DNA from: Streptococcus mitis
Lineage (GTDB): Bacteria; Bacillota; Bacilli; Lactobacillales; Streptococcaceae
Length of the DNA stretch: 64,000 nt
Assembly (NCBI RefSeq): GCF_000722695.1
Contig: NZ_JPFU01000009.1
Coordinates: 62,001-126,000 of the forward strand
Direction: 5' to 3'
Made by a program: the position numbers and the translations under genes. The notes below the pieces were generated by a model. That model searched no databases, was not told the origin of the DNA, and saw only the letters and a program-made list of their open reading frames with translations. Positions 45,305-53,857 of the stretch are shown in pieces (the stretch's first letter is position 1; every line of letters begins with the position of its first letter).

Positions 45305-45460
45305 GTTTGAAAAAATTAGTCTGGAATAAAGATTGCATCTTGTTTTTCTATTCCAGAATGGTGCATAGAGAATGCATATTTAACAATACAAAATAGAGTC
45401 GAAAGCAGTGGTGAAAATCATTGCTTTCAATCGCTTTCTTTGTACTTTTGCTGGTGGGTG

Positions 45461-45469
45461 TGATATACT
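45461..45469 (+). promoter_or_regulatory. Extended -10 promoter for the LysM protein gene
   Basis: TGA plus TATACT in the 348-bp gap between vex3 and the LysM gene, giving a leader of about 175 nt. Just upstream, GAAAGCA...TGCTTTC (45401-45428) forms a hairpin that may end the vex transcript. No Pep27-like peptide frame was found in this gap. Confidence 0.5.
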
Positions 45470-45652
45470 AAAATCGTGGAATTCAGTGGAAGGACAATTT
45501 ACAATTTCTATATTCAAATATGCATAAAAATTTATTCATAATTTGCTTTTAAATAAATAGAAAACCTGTAGATATCTATCCAGACTGCAAAGGTAGACGA
45601 GCCTGCTGTAGCTGAGTTTGCCTTTTAAAAATATAAAATAGTGAGGAAAATA

Positions 45653-48600
45653 ATGAGACAAACAACTGTTAGAGGGACCTTATCCCTACGTGGCTTTAGA
45701 AAATTAAGAACTGGTGCAATTGTTGCAACAGGTGTGATTTTATTGGGGCTGGGCTTTTTAGCTCCAACTGTTTCCGCTAACGAACAAGATGGTGTTTGGG
45801 TAGCTAGAACAGTTGCAGAAGTAAAAGCTGATATTCAAAATATAGACAATTTATCACACTACACTATTAAGTGGGGAGATACACTGAGTGCTATTAGTGG
45901 AGCAACGGGACTATCTGTGGATAGTTTGGTTGAGATAAATCGTATTGCAAATAGAGATTTGATTTTTGCTAATAATAAATTGTATTTTAGCGAAGAGGCT
46001 TTTCTAAAAGATGGAAATACAGAAGTCAAAAGACAGCGAGTGTCGATTGATAATTCTGGTAGCTGTCAAAGTTATGAAGTTGAAACAAAGACAGATACTG
46101 TAACTGGAGAGCAAACTACTACAGTTAAACAAACGACACCAGTAGTTGTGGAAACCCCAGCGGTGTCAGCAGCGAAATCAGAAACCCCAGTCACAGTTGC
46201 GCCAAGAGTAGAAACAAGGTCAGAAACTTTAAATGCTCTATCTACTGAATCCAATCCAGTAACAGATAAGGTATCTTCAAATATAGGAACTACAAATCAA
46301 CCTGTTTCTTCAAATCCAAGTTCAGAAGCAACAGCGCCCAAAGCAGAAGATTCATCGGCGTCAGCACCAAAAGTGGAAGAACCTGCAACACCAGCACCGA
46401 GAGCAGAAGAGCCAGCAGCTCCAGCACCGAAAGTAGAAGATACAGTAGCGTCGAAAGAAGATACATCAGCGCCAAATGCGGATAAACTAACAACTAATCA
46501 AAACGGAGATGCATCGAATCCAGTAGATTCAAAGGATGAATCATCAACACCGACTCCAGAAACTTCAACTTCAGAGCCAGAATCAGCAGAACCAACAACT
46601 TCAGCACCAAAAAACGATGAATCAGCTTCTTCGGTTGAATCTTCATCAACAGGTAATCATTCAGAAGAGTCAGGGACACCATCTGAAACTCCTACAGGTG
46701 GCCCAACAGCTACCCAACCAAGTGATACAAGTACGGAATTGGTAACCCCAGGTGAGGCTAGTACCCCTGCAAAGCCAGCTGGAGAAGCAGACAAATCCGA
46801 AACAAAATCCGAAGTTTCAAATCCATCACCAAATGCAACAAATGAGGGTGATTCAGGAACCTCAACTTCAGTAACAGACACCACTACTTCAAATACAGGA
46901 ACTACAAACCAAGCCGTAGCCTCAAATCCAAGTTCAGAATCGCCATCAGTATCAGCGCCCAAAGCAGAGGAACCAACGGGCTCAGCACCGAAAGTGGAAG
47001 AACCAGTGGCTCCAGCACCAAAAGTAGAGGAACCATCGTCTTCAGTGCCAAAAGCGGAAGAACCAGCGGCTACCACGCCAAAATCGGAAGAACCAACGAC
47101 ACCGGCGCCAAAAGTGGAAGAACCAGTGGCTCCAGCACCAAAAGTAGAGGAACCATCGTCTTCAGTGCCAAAATCGGAAGAACCAGCAGCGCCAGCACCG
47201 AAAGACGATGAATCAGCTTCTTCGGTTGAATCTCCATCAACAGGCAATCATTCAGACGAGTCAGGAACACCATCTACAATTCCTACAGGTGATTCAACAG
47301 CTACCCAACCAAGTGATTCAACATCGTCACCGGTAACCCCAAGTGAAGAAGCACCGGTCACATCAGGTAAAACTAATCCCACTGAACAGCCATCTGGAGA
47401 ATCAGGTAAATCTGAAACAACAACAGAATCTTCCAATACTCCATCTGCTGAAGCTACAAATGAATCAGGGAATGCAGCAGAATCAAGTCCAGTAACAGAC
47501 AACGCCCCTTCAAACACAGGGGCTGCAGATCAACCTGTAGCTTCAAATTCAAGTTCTGAATCACCGGCGACCTCAGTACCAAAAGCAGAAGAACCAGCGT
47601 CTTCAGCACCGAAAGTGGAAGAACCAGCGACCCCAGCACCGAAAGCAGAGGAGTCAGCGTCTCCAGCACCGAAAGTGGAAGAACCAGCGACCCCAGCGCC
47701 AAAAGCAGAAGAACCAGCGTCTACCACGCCAAAAGTGGAGGAGCCAGCTACACCCGCACCAAAAGTGGAGGAGCCAGCGACTCCAGCACCAAAAGTAGAG
47801 GAACCAGCGACTCCAACACCAAAAGTAGAGGAACTAGCGACCCCAGCGCCAAAAGTGGAAGAACCAGCGACTCCAGCACCAAAAGTAGAGGAGCCAGCAA
47901 CTCCAGCACCAAAATCAGAAGAACCGGCTACACCGGCATCAGAAGTGGAAGAACCAGCGGCGACAACACCGAAGGCAGAAGAACCAGTATCTCCAGCGCC
48001 AAAAGCAGAGGAGCCAGCGGCTCCAGCACCAAAAGTAGAGGAACCAGCGGCACCAGCACCGAAAGACGATGAATCAGGTTCTTCAGTTGAATCTCCATCA
48101 ACAGGTAATCATTCAGACGAGTCAGGAGCGCCATCTACAACTCCTACAGGTGACTCAACAGCTACCCAACCAAGTGATTCAACATCGTCACCGGTAACCC
48201 CAAGTGAAGAAGCACCGGTCACATCAGGCGAAACTAATTCCACTGAACAGCCATCTGGAGAATCAGGTAAATCTGAAACGACATCAGAATCTTCCAATAC
48301 TCCATCTGCGGAAGCTACAAATGATTCAGGGAATGCAGCAACATCAACTCCGACTCCAGAAGCATCAACTTCAGAGCCAAAATCAGAAGAAGAACTTAAG
48401 AAGGAAGAAGCCTTGAAGTCAGCTAAAAAGGAGAGCATAGATGATAATATCGGTGAAGTTGTTAAAATAAAAGCAGATGCGATTGAAAAAGTTACTGATG
48501 CAGATGAAAAGGCAAGATTAAAAGAAGCATTAAAGGCGTTACAAGATAAAGCGATAGAAGAAATTAACAAAGCAAAAGATGATGAAGAAGTAGCTACTGT

Positions 48601-49465
48601 TACAGAAAAATATCAAAATGAAATCAATGCATTGGATGTTCCAGGTGAAGAATTACCTGCACCAAATTATAACAAAGATAATTTAACAAATGGTCGTAAT
48701 GAAGGTACTACTATTGACAATGGAAGCACAGCGATAGGACATGGATCAGGTGAAGCTCCAACACAACCTTCTTCAACTTCAGAAGGGGCTTCAAGTTTTA
48801 GAAATGCCCCATCGGTTCAAGCAAGAGCAAGAAGAGTGGCACGTTCAACATCAGAAGCAGATGGAACTGTAAATATTAGCTATAACTTCGCTGGAATGCC
48901 AGATATTCATGGCTTCCTATCTGATCCGGGAGAAAATAACACTGTCACAATTCCTGCAGGAACGAGTGAAGCACAGGCAAAAGAGCTAGTAAAAGAAAAA
49001 ATTCAAGCCAAGATAAAAGACTTAGCTGCTAGAGGGTATCATGTGAAAAATGACATTATTTTTGAACAAGATACTACTGTGAAAAATTATAACTACGTCG
49101 TTACATTCACTAAGGAGACTACAGGAACTTCAGGTTTCAGAATGGCTCCAGCAGTTCAACCACGGGCTAGCAGAAATCGTAGAAGTCTAGAACAGCCAGC
49201 TTCTCAAAAGGTCAAAGTCAATGTTTTTTATAACTTTGATCAAATGAAAGATATTGCAGGTTTCCTAGGAGATACCAATGAAACTTCTCTTGAAATTGCG
49301 GAAGGTTTATCAAATGAACAGGTTAAAGCAGCTGTCAAGAGCCAAGTTGAAGCTAAGAAAGAAGAGTTGCGCAAACGCGGCTATACTTTCAAAGAGGACT
49401 ATGTATATCAAGCTAATGGGAAAGATTATAACTACGTTGTAACATTTTCAAAAGCAGCTAAATAA
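45653..49465 (+). CDS. Secreted LysM protein with long Pro/Ala/Glu repeat region (1270 aa)
   Basis: Signal peptide 1-42 (ends PTVSA), one LysM peptidoglycan-binding module (about 69-112, HYTIKWGDTLSAI), then about 700 residues of low-complexity repeats of the EEPxxxAPKVEEP type arranged in larger blocks that share a GNHSDESGxPS motif, a charged helical segment (about 912-995, KADAIEKVTDADEK...) and two related C-terminal modules (about 1070-1155 and 1186-1270; YNFxxMxDIxGFL...RGYxxKxDxxx...YNYVVTF). There is no LPXTG, so wall contact must be through LysM. ATG at 45653 has GAGGAAA; a GTG at 45641 overlaps that site. It is not part of the vex-vnc locus I know from pneumococcus. Confidence 0.82.
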   Translation: MRQTTVRGTLSLRGFRKLRTGAIVATGVILLGLGFLAPTVSANEQDGVWVARTVAEVKADIQNIDNLSHYTIKWGDTLSAISGATGLSVDSLVEINRIANRDLIFANNKLYFSEEAFLKDGNTEVKRQRVSIDNSGSCQSYEVETKTDTVTGEQTTTVKQTTPVVVETPAVSAAKSETPVTVAPRVETRSETLNALSTESNPVTDKVSSNIGTTNQPVSSNPSSEATAPKAEDSSASAPKVEEPATPAPRAEEPAAPAPKVEDTVASKEDTSAPNADKLTTNQNGDASNPVDSKDESSTPTPETSTSEPESAEPTTSAPKNDESASSVESSSTGNHSEESGTPSETPTGGPTATQPSDTSTELVTPGEASTPAKPAGEADKSETKSEVSNPSPNATNEGDSGTSTSVTDTTTSNTGTTNQAVASNPSSESPSVSAPKAEEPTGSAPKVEEPVAPAPKVEEPSSSVPKAEEPAATTPKSEEPTTPAPKVEEPVAPAPKVEEPSSSVPKSEEPAAPAPKDDESASSVESPSTGNHSDESGTPSTIPTGDSTATQPSDSTSSPVTPSEEAPVTSGKTNPTEQPSGESGKSETTTESSNTPSAEATNESGNAAESSPVTDNAPSNTGAADQPVASNSSSESPATSVPKAEEPASSAPKVEEPATPAPKAEESASPAPKVEEPATPAPKAEEPASTTPKVEEPATPAPKVEEPATPAPKVEEPATPTPKVEELATPAPKVEEPATPAPKVEEPATPAPKSEEPATPASEVEEPAATTPKAEEPVSPAPKAEEPAAPAPKVEEPAAPAPKDDESGSSVESPSTGNHSDESGAPSTTPTGDSTATQPSDSTSSPVTPSEEAPVTSGETNSTEQPSGESGKSETTSESSNTPSAEATNDSGNAATSTPTPEASTSEPKSEEELKKEEALKSAKKESIDDNIGEVVKIKADAIEKVTDADEKARLKEALKALQDKAIEEINKAKDDEEVATVTEKYQNEINALDVPGEELPAPNYNKDNLTNGRNEGTTIDNGSTAIGHGSGEAPTQPSSTSEGASSFRNAPSVQARARRVARSTSEADGTVNISYNFAGMPDIHGFLSDPGENNTVTIPAGTSEAQAKELVKEKIQAKIKDLAARGYHVKNDIIFEQDTTVKNYNYVVTFTKETTGTSGFRMAPAVQPRASRNRRSLEQPASQKVKVNVFYNFDQMKDIAGFLGDTNETSLEIAEGLSNEQVKAAVKSQVEAKKEELRKRGYTFKEDYVYQANGKDYNYVVTFSKAAK
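46320..48065 (+). repeat. Low-complexity coding repeats in the LysM gene
   Basis: Many degenerate 27-30-bp units (GAAGAACCAGCG...CCAGCACCGAAAGTG) encode PAPKVEEPAT variants, punctuated by block repeats of several hundred bases around the GNHSDES motif at about 46640, 47240 and 48100. Copy number is likely variable, and long open frames on the opposite strand here are composition artefacts. Confidence 0.85.
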
Positions 49466-49495
49466 TTTTCATTCTATAGAGAGTGAAATGCAAGC

Positions 49496-49525
49496 AGAGA
49501 GAGCGATAGGCTCTCTTTGTTTTAT
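49496..49525 (+). terminator. Terminator after the LysM gene
   Basis: AGAGAGC / GGCTCTCT hairpin with a GATA loop and TTTGTTTT tail. Confidence 0.75.
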
Positions 49526-49566
49526 CTAGTGGTCAGTTGCTTACAGACAAAAGGCCAGTAAGAGGC

Positions 49567-49572
49567 TATAAT
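49567..49572 (+). promoter_or_regulatory. -10 of the vncRS promoter
   Basis: TATAAT 57 nt before the vncR ATG; the -35 is not clear. Confidence 0.45.
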
Positions 49573-49628
49573 ATAAATAGAGTAGGTATTTATTCTAAGA
49601 AAAATAAAAAATAGAGAGCAGTTAAAGT

Positions 49629-50285
49629 ATGAAAATTTTAATTGTAGAAGATGAAGAGATGATCCGTGAGGGGGTCAGTGATTATTTGACGGATTGTGGT
49701 TATGAAACTATTGAGGCGGCGGACGGTCAGGAAGCTCTGGATCAATTTTCTAGCTATGAGGTAGCCTTGGTTTTACTGGATATCCAGATGCCAAAGCTCA
49801 ATGGCTTAGAAGTCCTAGCGGAAATTCGTAAAACCAGTCAGGTTCCTGTTTTGATGTTGACTGCCTTTCAGGATGAAGAATACAAGATGAGTGCCTTTGC
49901 TTCTCTGGCAGATGGCTATCTGGAAAAGCCTTTTTCTCTATCCCTCTTAAAAGTGAGGGTAGACGCGATTTTCAAGCGTTACTACGATACAGGACGAATC
50001 TTCTCCTATAAGGATACCAAGGTGGACTTTGAAAGCTACAGTGCCAGCCTAGCAGGTCAAGAAGTGGCTATCAATGCTAAAGAGTTGGAAATTCTTGATT
50101 ATTTGGTTAAAAATGAAGGAAGGGCCTTGACTCGATCTCAGATTATTGATGCCGTCTGGAAAGCGACAGATGAGGTTCCCTTTGACCGTGTCATTGATGT
50201 TTATATCAAGGAACTGCGGAAAAAGCTAGACTTGGACTGCATCCTCACTGTGCGCAATGTTGGTTATAAATTGGAGCGAAAATGA
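49629..50285 (+). CDS. vncR: Two-component response regulator VncR
   Basis: 218 residues. The receiver domain has acidic pocket VEDEE, phospho-acceptor Asp51 (LLDIQMP), Thr in MLTAF and Lys in LEKPF. The C-terminal OmpR/PhoB winged helix (FDRVIDVYIKELRKKL...VRNVGYKL) binds DNA. It is TCS10 of pneumococcus by gene order. The stop codon overlaps the vncS start by four bases. A promoter -10 lies upstream, separating it from the LysM gene. Confidence 0.9.
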   Translation: MKILIVEDEEMIREGVSDYLTDCGYETIEAADGQEALDQFSSYEVALVLLDIQMPKLNGLEVLAEIRKTSQVPVLMLTAFQDEEYKMSAFASLADGYLEKPFSLSLLKVRVDAIFKRYYDTGRIFSYKDTKVDFESYSASLAGQEVAINAKELEILDYLVKNEGRALTRSQIIDAVWKATDEVPFDRVIDVYIKELRKKLDLDCILTVRNVGYKLERK

Positions 50286-51610
50286 AACGAACAGGTTTAT
50301 TTACAAAGATATTTATCTATACCTTCTCGATTTTTAGTGTTCTGGTTATCTGCCTTCATTTAGCAATTTATTTTCTTTTTCCTTCGACTTATCTGAGCCA
50401 CCGTCAGGAAACCATTGATCAGAAAGCGACAGCCATTGCCCAGTCCCTAGAAGGTAAGGATAGGCAGAGCATCGAGCAAGTGTTAGACTTGTATTCCCAG
50501 ACTAGTGATATCAAGGGAGCCGTTAAGGGCGAGATGACCGAGGACAAGTTAGAAGTCAGGGACAGTATTCCTCTGGATACGGACCGTCAGACAACCTCTC
50601 TTTTTATCGAGGAGCGCGAGGTGAAAACGCAAGATGGTAGCCCTATAACTCTCCAGTTTCTAGCTTCCATGGACTTGCAAAAGGAAGCGGAGCAGATTAG
50701 TCTCCAATTTCTTCCCTATACCTTGCTGGCATCCTTTCTGATTTCCCTTTTGGTAGCCTATATCTATGCTCGGACCATTGTTGCTCCAATCTTGGAAATC
50801 AAGCGCGTGACCAGTCAGATGATGGAACTGGATGCTCAAGTGCGATTGCGCGTGGATTCTAAGGATGAGATTGGGGATCTCAAGGAACAAATCAATAGCC
50901 TCTACCAGCATCTTTTGACTGTCATTGCGGACTTGCATGACAAGAATGAAGCTATTCTCCAGCTGGAAAAGATGAAGGTCGAATTCCTACGAGGGGCTTC
51001 TCATGAATTGAAAACACCGCTGGCTAGTTTGAAAATCCTGATCGAAAATATGAAAGAAAATATCGGTCGCTATAAGGATAGAGACCACTATCTGGGAGTT
51101 GCCTTGGGGATTGTGGATGAGCTCAATCACCACGTTCTCCAGATACTTTCCCTCTCTTCTGTGCAGGAATTACGAGATGATAGGGAACAAATTGACCTAC
51201 ACCAGATGACGCAAAGTCTCGTTAAGGATTATGCCTTGCTAGCCAAGGAGAGAAAACTTCAGATTGACAATAGTTTGAACCATCAGCAGGTTTATCTAAA
51301 TCCATCAGTTATGAAGTTAATCCTGTCTAATCTTATCAGCAATGCCATCAAGCACTCTGGTCCAGGTGGCTTGGTTCGCATTGGCGAAAGAGAAGGGGAG
51401 TTCTTTATCGAAAATAGCTGTAGTCCTGAAGAACAAGAAAAACTGGCCCAGTCTTTTTCTGACAATGCTAGTCGAAAGGCCAAGGGTTCGGGGATGGGGC
51501 TCTTTGTTGTCAAAAGTTTATTAGAACATGAAAAATTACCCTATCATTTCGAGATGGAGGAGAATCGTCTAACCTTCTTCATAACTTTTCCAAAAGTCGC
51601 CCAAGACTAG
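50282..51610 (+). CDS. vncS: Sensor histidine kinase VncS
   Basis: 442 residues. Two membrane helices (about 9-33 and about 145-165) bracket a roughly 110-residue extracellular sensor domain, followed by HAMP, the HisKA domain with phospho-acceptor His in GASHELKTPLASL, and an ATPase domain with N box (LISNAIKHSG), G1-like and GSGMGLFVV. It phosphorylates VncR. The ligand is not known from sequence; Pep27 has been proposed in pneumococcus, but that peptide gene is not evident here. Confidence 0.9.
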   Translation: MKRTGLFTKIFIYTFSIFSVLVICLHLAIYFLFPSTYLSHRQETIDQKATAIAQSLEGKDRQSIEQVLDLYSQTSDIKGAVKGEMTEDKLEVRDSIPLDTDRQTTSLFIEEREVKTQDGSPITLQFLASMDLQKEAEQISLQFLPYTLLASFLISLLVAYIYARTIVAPILEIKRVTSQMMELDAQVRLRVDSKDEIGDLKEQINSLYQHLLTVIADLHDKNEAILQLEKMKVEFLRGASHELKTPLASLKILIENMKENIGRYKDRDHYLGVALGIVDELNHHVLQILSLSSVQELRDDREQIDLHQMTQSLVKDYALLAKERKLQIDNSLNHQQVYLNPSVMKLILSNLISNAIKHSGPGGLVRIGEREGEFFIENSCSPEEQEKLAQSFSDNASRKAKGSGMGLFVVKSLLEHEKLPYHFEMEENRLTFFITFPKVAQD

Positions 51611-51671
51611 GCAGAGAAAGGGTTTACATAGATGGAGATAGAAGAAATTCAATCGAAACTGCGGGAAAAAC

Positions 51672-51700
51672 TAGATTTTTTTGTCAAAAAGTGATAAAAT
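51672..51700 (+). promoter_or_regulatory. fba promoter
   Basis: TAGATT, 17-nt spacer, TGA-extended TAAAAT, 50 nt before the fba start, which has the strong ribosome site AGGAGG. Confidence 0.6.
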
Positions 51701-51750
51701 GAACAATGTAAATGGGATGACCCATAAAAATATACAGGAGGCCTGATAAA

Positions 51751-52632
51751 ATGGCAATCGTTTCAGCAGAAAAATTTGTCCAAGCAGCTCGTGACAACGG
51801 TTATGCAGTTGGTGGATTTAACACAAACAACCTTGAGTGGACTCAAGCTATCTTGCGCGCAGCAGAAGCTAAAAAAGCTCCAGTTTTGATCCAAACTTCA
51901 ATGGGTGCTGCTAAATACATGGGTGGTTACAAAGTTGCTCGCAACTTGATCGCTAACCTTGTTGAATCAATGGGTATCACTGTACCAGTAGCTATCCACC
52001 TTGACCACGGTCACTACGAAGATGCACTTGAGTGTATCGAAGTTGGTTATACTTCAATCATGTTTGACGGTTCACACCTTCCAGTTGAAGAAAACCTTAA
52101 ATTGGCTAAAGAAGTTGTTGAAAAAGCACACGCTAAAGGTATCTCAGTAGAAGCTGAAGTTGGTACTATCGGTGGTGAAGAAGACGGAATCATCGGTAAA
52201 GGTGAATTGGCTCCAATCGAAGACGCTAAAGCAATGGTTGCAACTGGTATCGACTTCTTGGCAGCTGGTATCGGTAACATCCACGGTCCTTACCCAGCAA
52301 ACTGGGAAGGTCTTGACCTTGACCACTTGCAAAAATTGACAGAAGCTCTTCCAGGATTCCCAATCGTATTGCACGGTGGTTCAGGTATTCCTGATGAGCA
52401 AATCCAAGCAGCTATCAAACTTGGTGTTGCCAAAGTTAACGTTAACACAGAATGCCAAATCGCATTCGCTAACGCAACTCGTAAATTTGCTCGTGACTAC
52501 GAAGCAAACGAAGCAGAATACGATAAGAAAAAACTCTTCGACCCACGTAAATTCTTGGCTGATGGTGTAAAAGCTATCCAAGCATCAGTTGAAGAACGTA
52601 TCGACGTATTCGGTTCAGAAGGTAAAGCTTAA
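51751..52632 (+). CDS. fba: Fructose-1,6-bisphosphate aldolase, class II
   Basis: 293 residues. Zinc-dependent glycolytic enzyme that splits fructose-1,6-bisphosphate in the cytoplasm. The zinc and catalytic motifs are HLDHGHYEDA, EAEVGTIGGEEDG, GNIHGPYP and LHGGSGIP. The codon choice is strongly biased (GGT, AAA, GCT, CTT), as expected of a very highly expressed gene and unlike the neighbours. The gene order vncS-fba matches pneumococcus. A terminator that recurs twice downstream follows. Confidence 0.96.
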   Translation: MAIVSAEKFVQAARDNGYAVGGFNTNNLEWTQAILRAAEAKKAPVLIQTSMGAAKYMGGYKVARNLIANLVESMGITVPVAIHLDHGHYEDALECIEVGYTSIMFDGSHLPVEENLKLAKEVVEKAHAKGISVEAEVGTIGGEEDGIIGKGELAPIEDAKAMVATGIDFLAAGIGNIHGPYPANWEGLDLDHLQKLTEALPGFPIVLHGGSGIPDEQIQAAIKLGVAKVNVNTECQIAFANATRKFARDYEANEAEYDKKKLFDPRKFLADGVKAIQASVEERIDVFGSEGKA

Positions 52633-52654
52633 TCTAGCTGAACAGTACAGATGA

Positions 52655-52680
52655 AACCTGCCCATTGGGTGGGTTTTTGT
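52655..52680 (+). terminator. fba terminator
   Basis: ACCTGCCCA / TGGGTGGGT hairpin with a T-run. The whole 52628-52680 segment recurs at 53725-53778. Confidence 0.85.
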
Positions 52681-52812
52681 TTACACATAGGGGTTAAGAT
52701 TACGAGAGCGTTTCATGGTCAATAGTTTTCTGTGTTACTGCTTTTTATCGGATAGGCTAATCTAATCTTTCAACAGTGTAATAGTGGTATTTCGTTTTCA
52801 AAAAACATTTAA

Positions 52813-52841
52813 TTGACAAGTAATGTAAATTGCTGTACAAT
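52813..52841 (+). promoter_or_regulatory. Toxin-antitoxin promoter with overlapping palindrome
   Basis: TTGACA, 17-nt spacer, TACAAT. CTGTA-CAAT-TACAG (52833-52846) straddles the -10 and is a probable operator for antitoxin autorepression. Confidence 0.7.
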
Positions 52842-52872
52842 TACAGTACAAATCGTAAGTGAGGTGATAAGA

Positions 52873-53178
52873 ATGGGAAAAACAGCTACAATTAGTGTTC
52901 GAGTTGATGAATTAGATAAACAATCAGCTGAACAGGTTTTGAAGCAGCTTGGTATGCCGATATCAACATTAGTTACACTATTATTGAAACAAGTATCATT
53001 AACGAAGAAGATCCCTTTTGATATTGCATTGCCAGATGTACCTTCATCAATGAATGTAGAGGAAATGACAGCTGAACGATTTGGACAAATGATGGTTGAA
53101 GCTTATCATGAAGCAGAAAATGGTCATGTTCGATCTGTCAATGAGTTCTTTAAAGAATTTAAGGAACGGAACGTATGA
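52873..53178 (+). CDS. Type II antitoxin, RelB/DinJ family
   Basis: 101 residues. An N-terminal ribbon-helix-helix (TATISVRVDELDKQSAEQVLKQLGMPISTLVTLLLKQV) binds operator DNA, and a flexible acidic C-terminus would wrap the toxin. ATG at 52873 follows GAGGTGATAAGA; an upstream GTG/TTG frame extension through the promoter is ignored. It overlaps the toxin gene by four bases, giving coupled translation. Confidence 0.9.
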   Translation: MGKTATISVRVDELDKQSAEQVLKQLGMPISTLVTLLLKQVSLTKKIPFDIALPDVPSSMNVEEMTAERFGQMMVEAYHEAENGHVRSVNEFFKEFKERNV

Positions 53179-53507
53179 CTAAAATAACTATTAATATTTT
53201 AAAAAGAGCTGAAGGAGATATGGAAGCCATTTATCATTATATCGCAGATGAGCTTCAATCTCCGAAAACTGCTATGAGTCACTTTGAAGCTATTGCAGAA
53301 GGGATTAAAACCTTAGAAATATTTCCTGAAAGATGTGCTATTGTAGAGGAATTGCTCAGTTTAGATATTAAAGTTAGACGACTACTAGTAAAAAATTATT
53401 CAGTGTTTTATCGTTTTGATAAGGATACAGTTACTATCTTGAGAGTGTTACATCAATCAAGTAGCTTGGACAGATTACTGTTTGAAATCGGGAACAAATC
53501 CGATTGA
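53175..53507 (+). CDS. Type II toxin, RelE/ParE superfamily
   Basis: 110 residues with the RelE/ParE fold pattern: helix pair with LKRAEGDMEAIYHYIADEL, PERCAIVEELL, RRLLVKNYSVFYRFD and VTILRVLHQSSSLDRLL. RelE toxins cut mRNA on the ribosome and ParE toxins poison gyrase. The RRL...YxVFYRF stretch is closer to the RelE/YafQ-ParE mixed group, so the target is left open. Paired with the antitoxin just upstream. No key truncation is visible. Confidence 0.88.
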   Translation: MTKITINILKRAEGDMEAIYHYIADELQSPKTAMSHFEAIAEGIKTLEIFPERCAIVEELLSLDIKVRRLLVKNYSVFYRFDKDTVTILRVLHQSSSLDRLLFEIGNKSD

Positions 53508-53553
53508 CATATACGTATTTAGTCCGATTATATTCTATTTCATGGCACTTATA

Positions 53554-53660
53554 TATAGTAGATTGAATCTAAAATAGTACACTGCGACTGCTAAAAATAT
53601 TTCTAGAAATTAGATTGACTTTCCTAAGCGAGTTGTTCATACCTTATTCAATCTACTATA
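53554..53660 (-). repeat. RUP element, complete (107 bp), reverse orientation
   Basis: Exactly 107 bp with ends TATAGTAGATTGAATC... and ...TATTCAATCTACTATA, matching the RUP at 5190 read on the other strand (the TTTCTAGAAAT core is shared). It lies in the 350-bp gap after the toxin gene; the rest of that gap is a duplicated fba tail and terminator. Confidence 0.85.
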
Positions 53661-53724
53661 AAATCATAATTAAAGCTTTTTAAGAAATATGGAAAAACTA
53701 TTCATTATGCTCCAGATGCTAAAT

Positions 53725-53778
53725 CTTAATCTAGCTGAACAATACATACAGAACCTGCCCATTGGGTGGGTTTTTTGT
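53725..53778 (+). repeat. Second copy of the fba 3' tail and terminator
   Basis: CTTAATCTAGCTGAACA...AACCTGCCCATTGGGTGGG repeats 52628-52680 with a few changes. Sequence just before it (GATGCTAAATCTTAAT) also resembles the last fba codons plus stop. It therefore forms the right flank of the toxin-antitoxin/RUP segment. Confidence 0.8.
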
Positions 53779-53822
53779 GTCTGAATATATAGCGAATATA
53801 CTGTAGATGAAGCAATCTTAAG

Positions 53823-53851
53823 TTGCTAAAAGGACTTATTTTTTGTACAAT
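53823..53851 (+). promoter_or_regulatory. Promoter of the alpha/beta hydrolase gene, leaderless arrangement
   Basis: TTGCTA, 17-nt spacer, TACAAT, then six bases to the ATG at 53858. No ribosome site fits in between. Confidence 0.6.
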
Positions 53852-53857
53852 AATGCT

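Noticed and set aside
46072-48570. Several long minus-strand frames (up to 196 codons) opposite the LysM gene
   Set aside because: Composition artefacts of the Pro/Ala/Glu codon repeats; low-complexity, no ribosome sites.
49466-49628. Pep27-like peptide before vncR
   Set aside because: The only short frame (MQAERAIGSLCFI) runs through the terminator hairpin and does not resemble Pep27.
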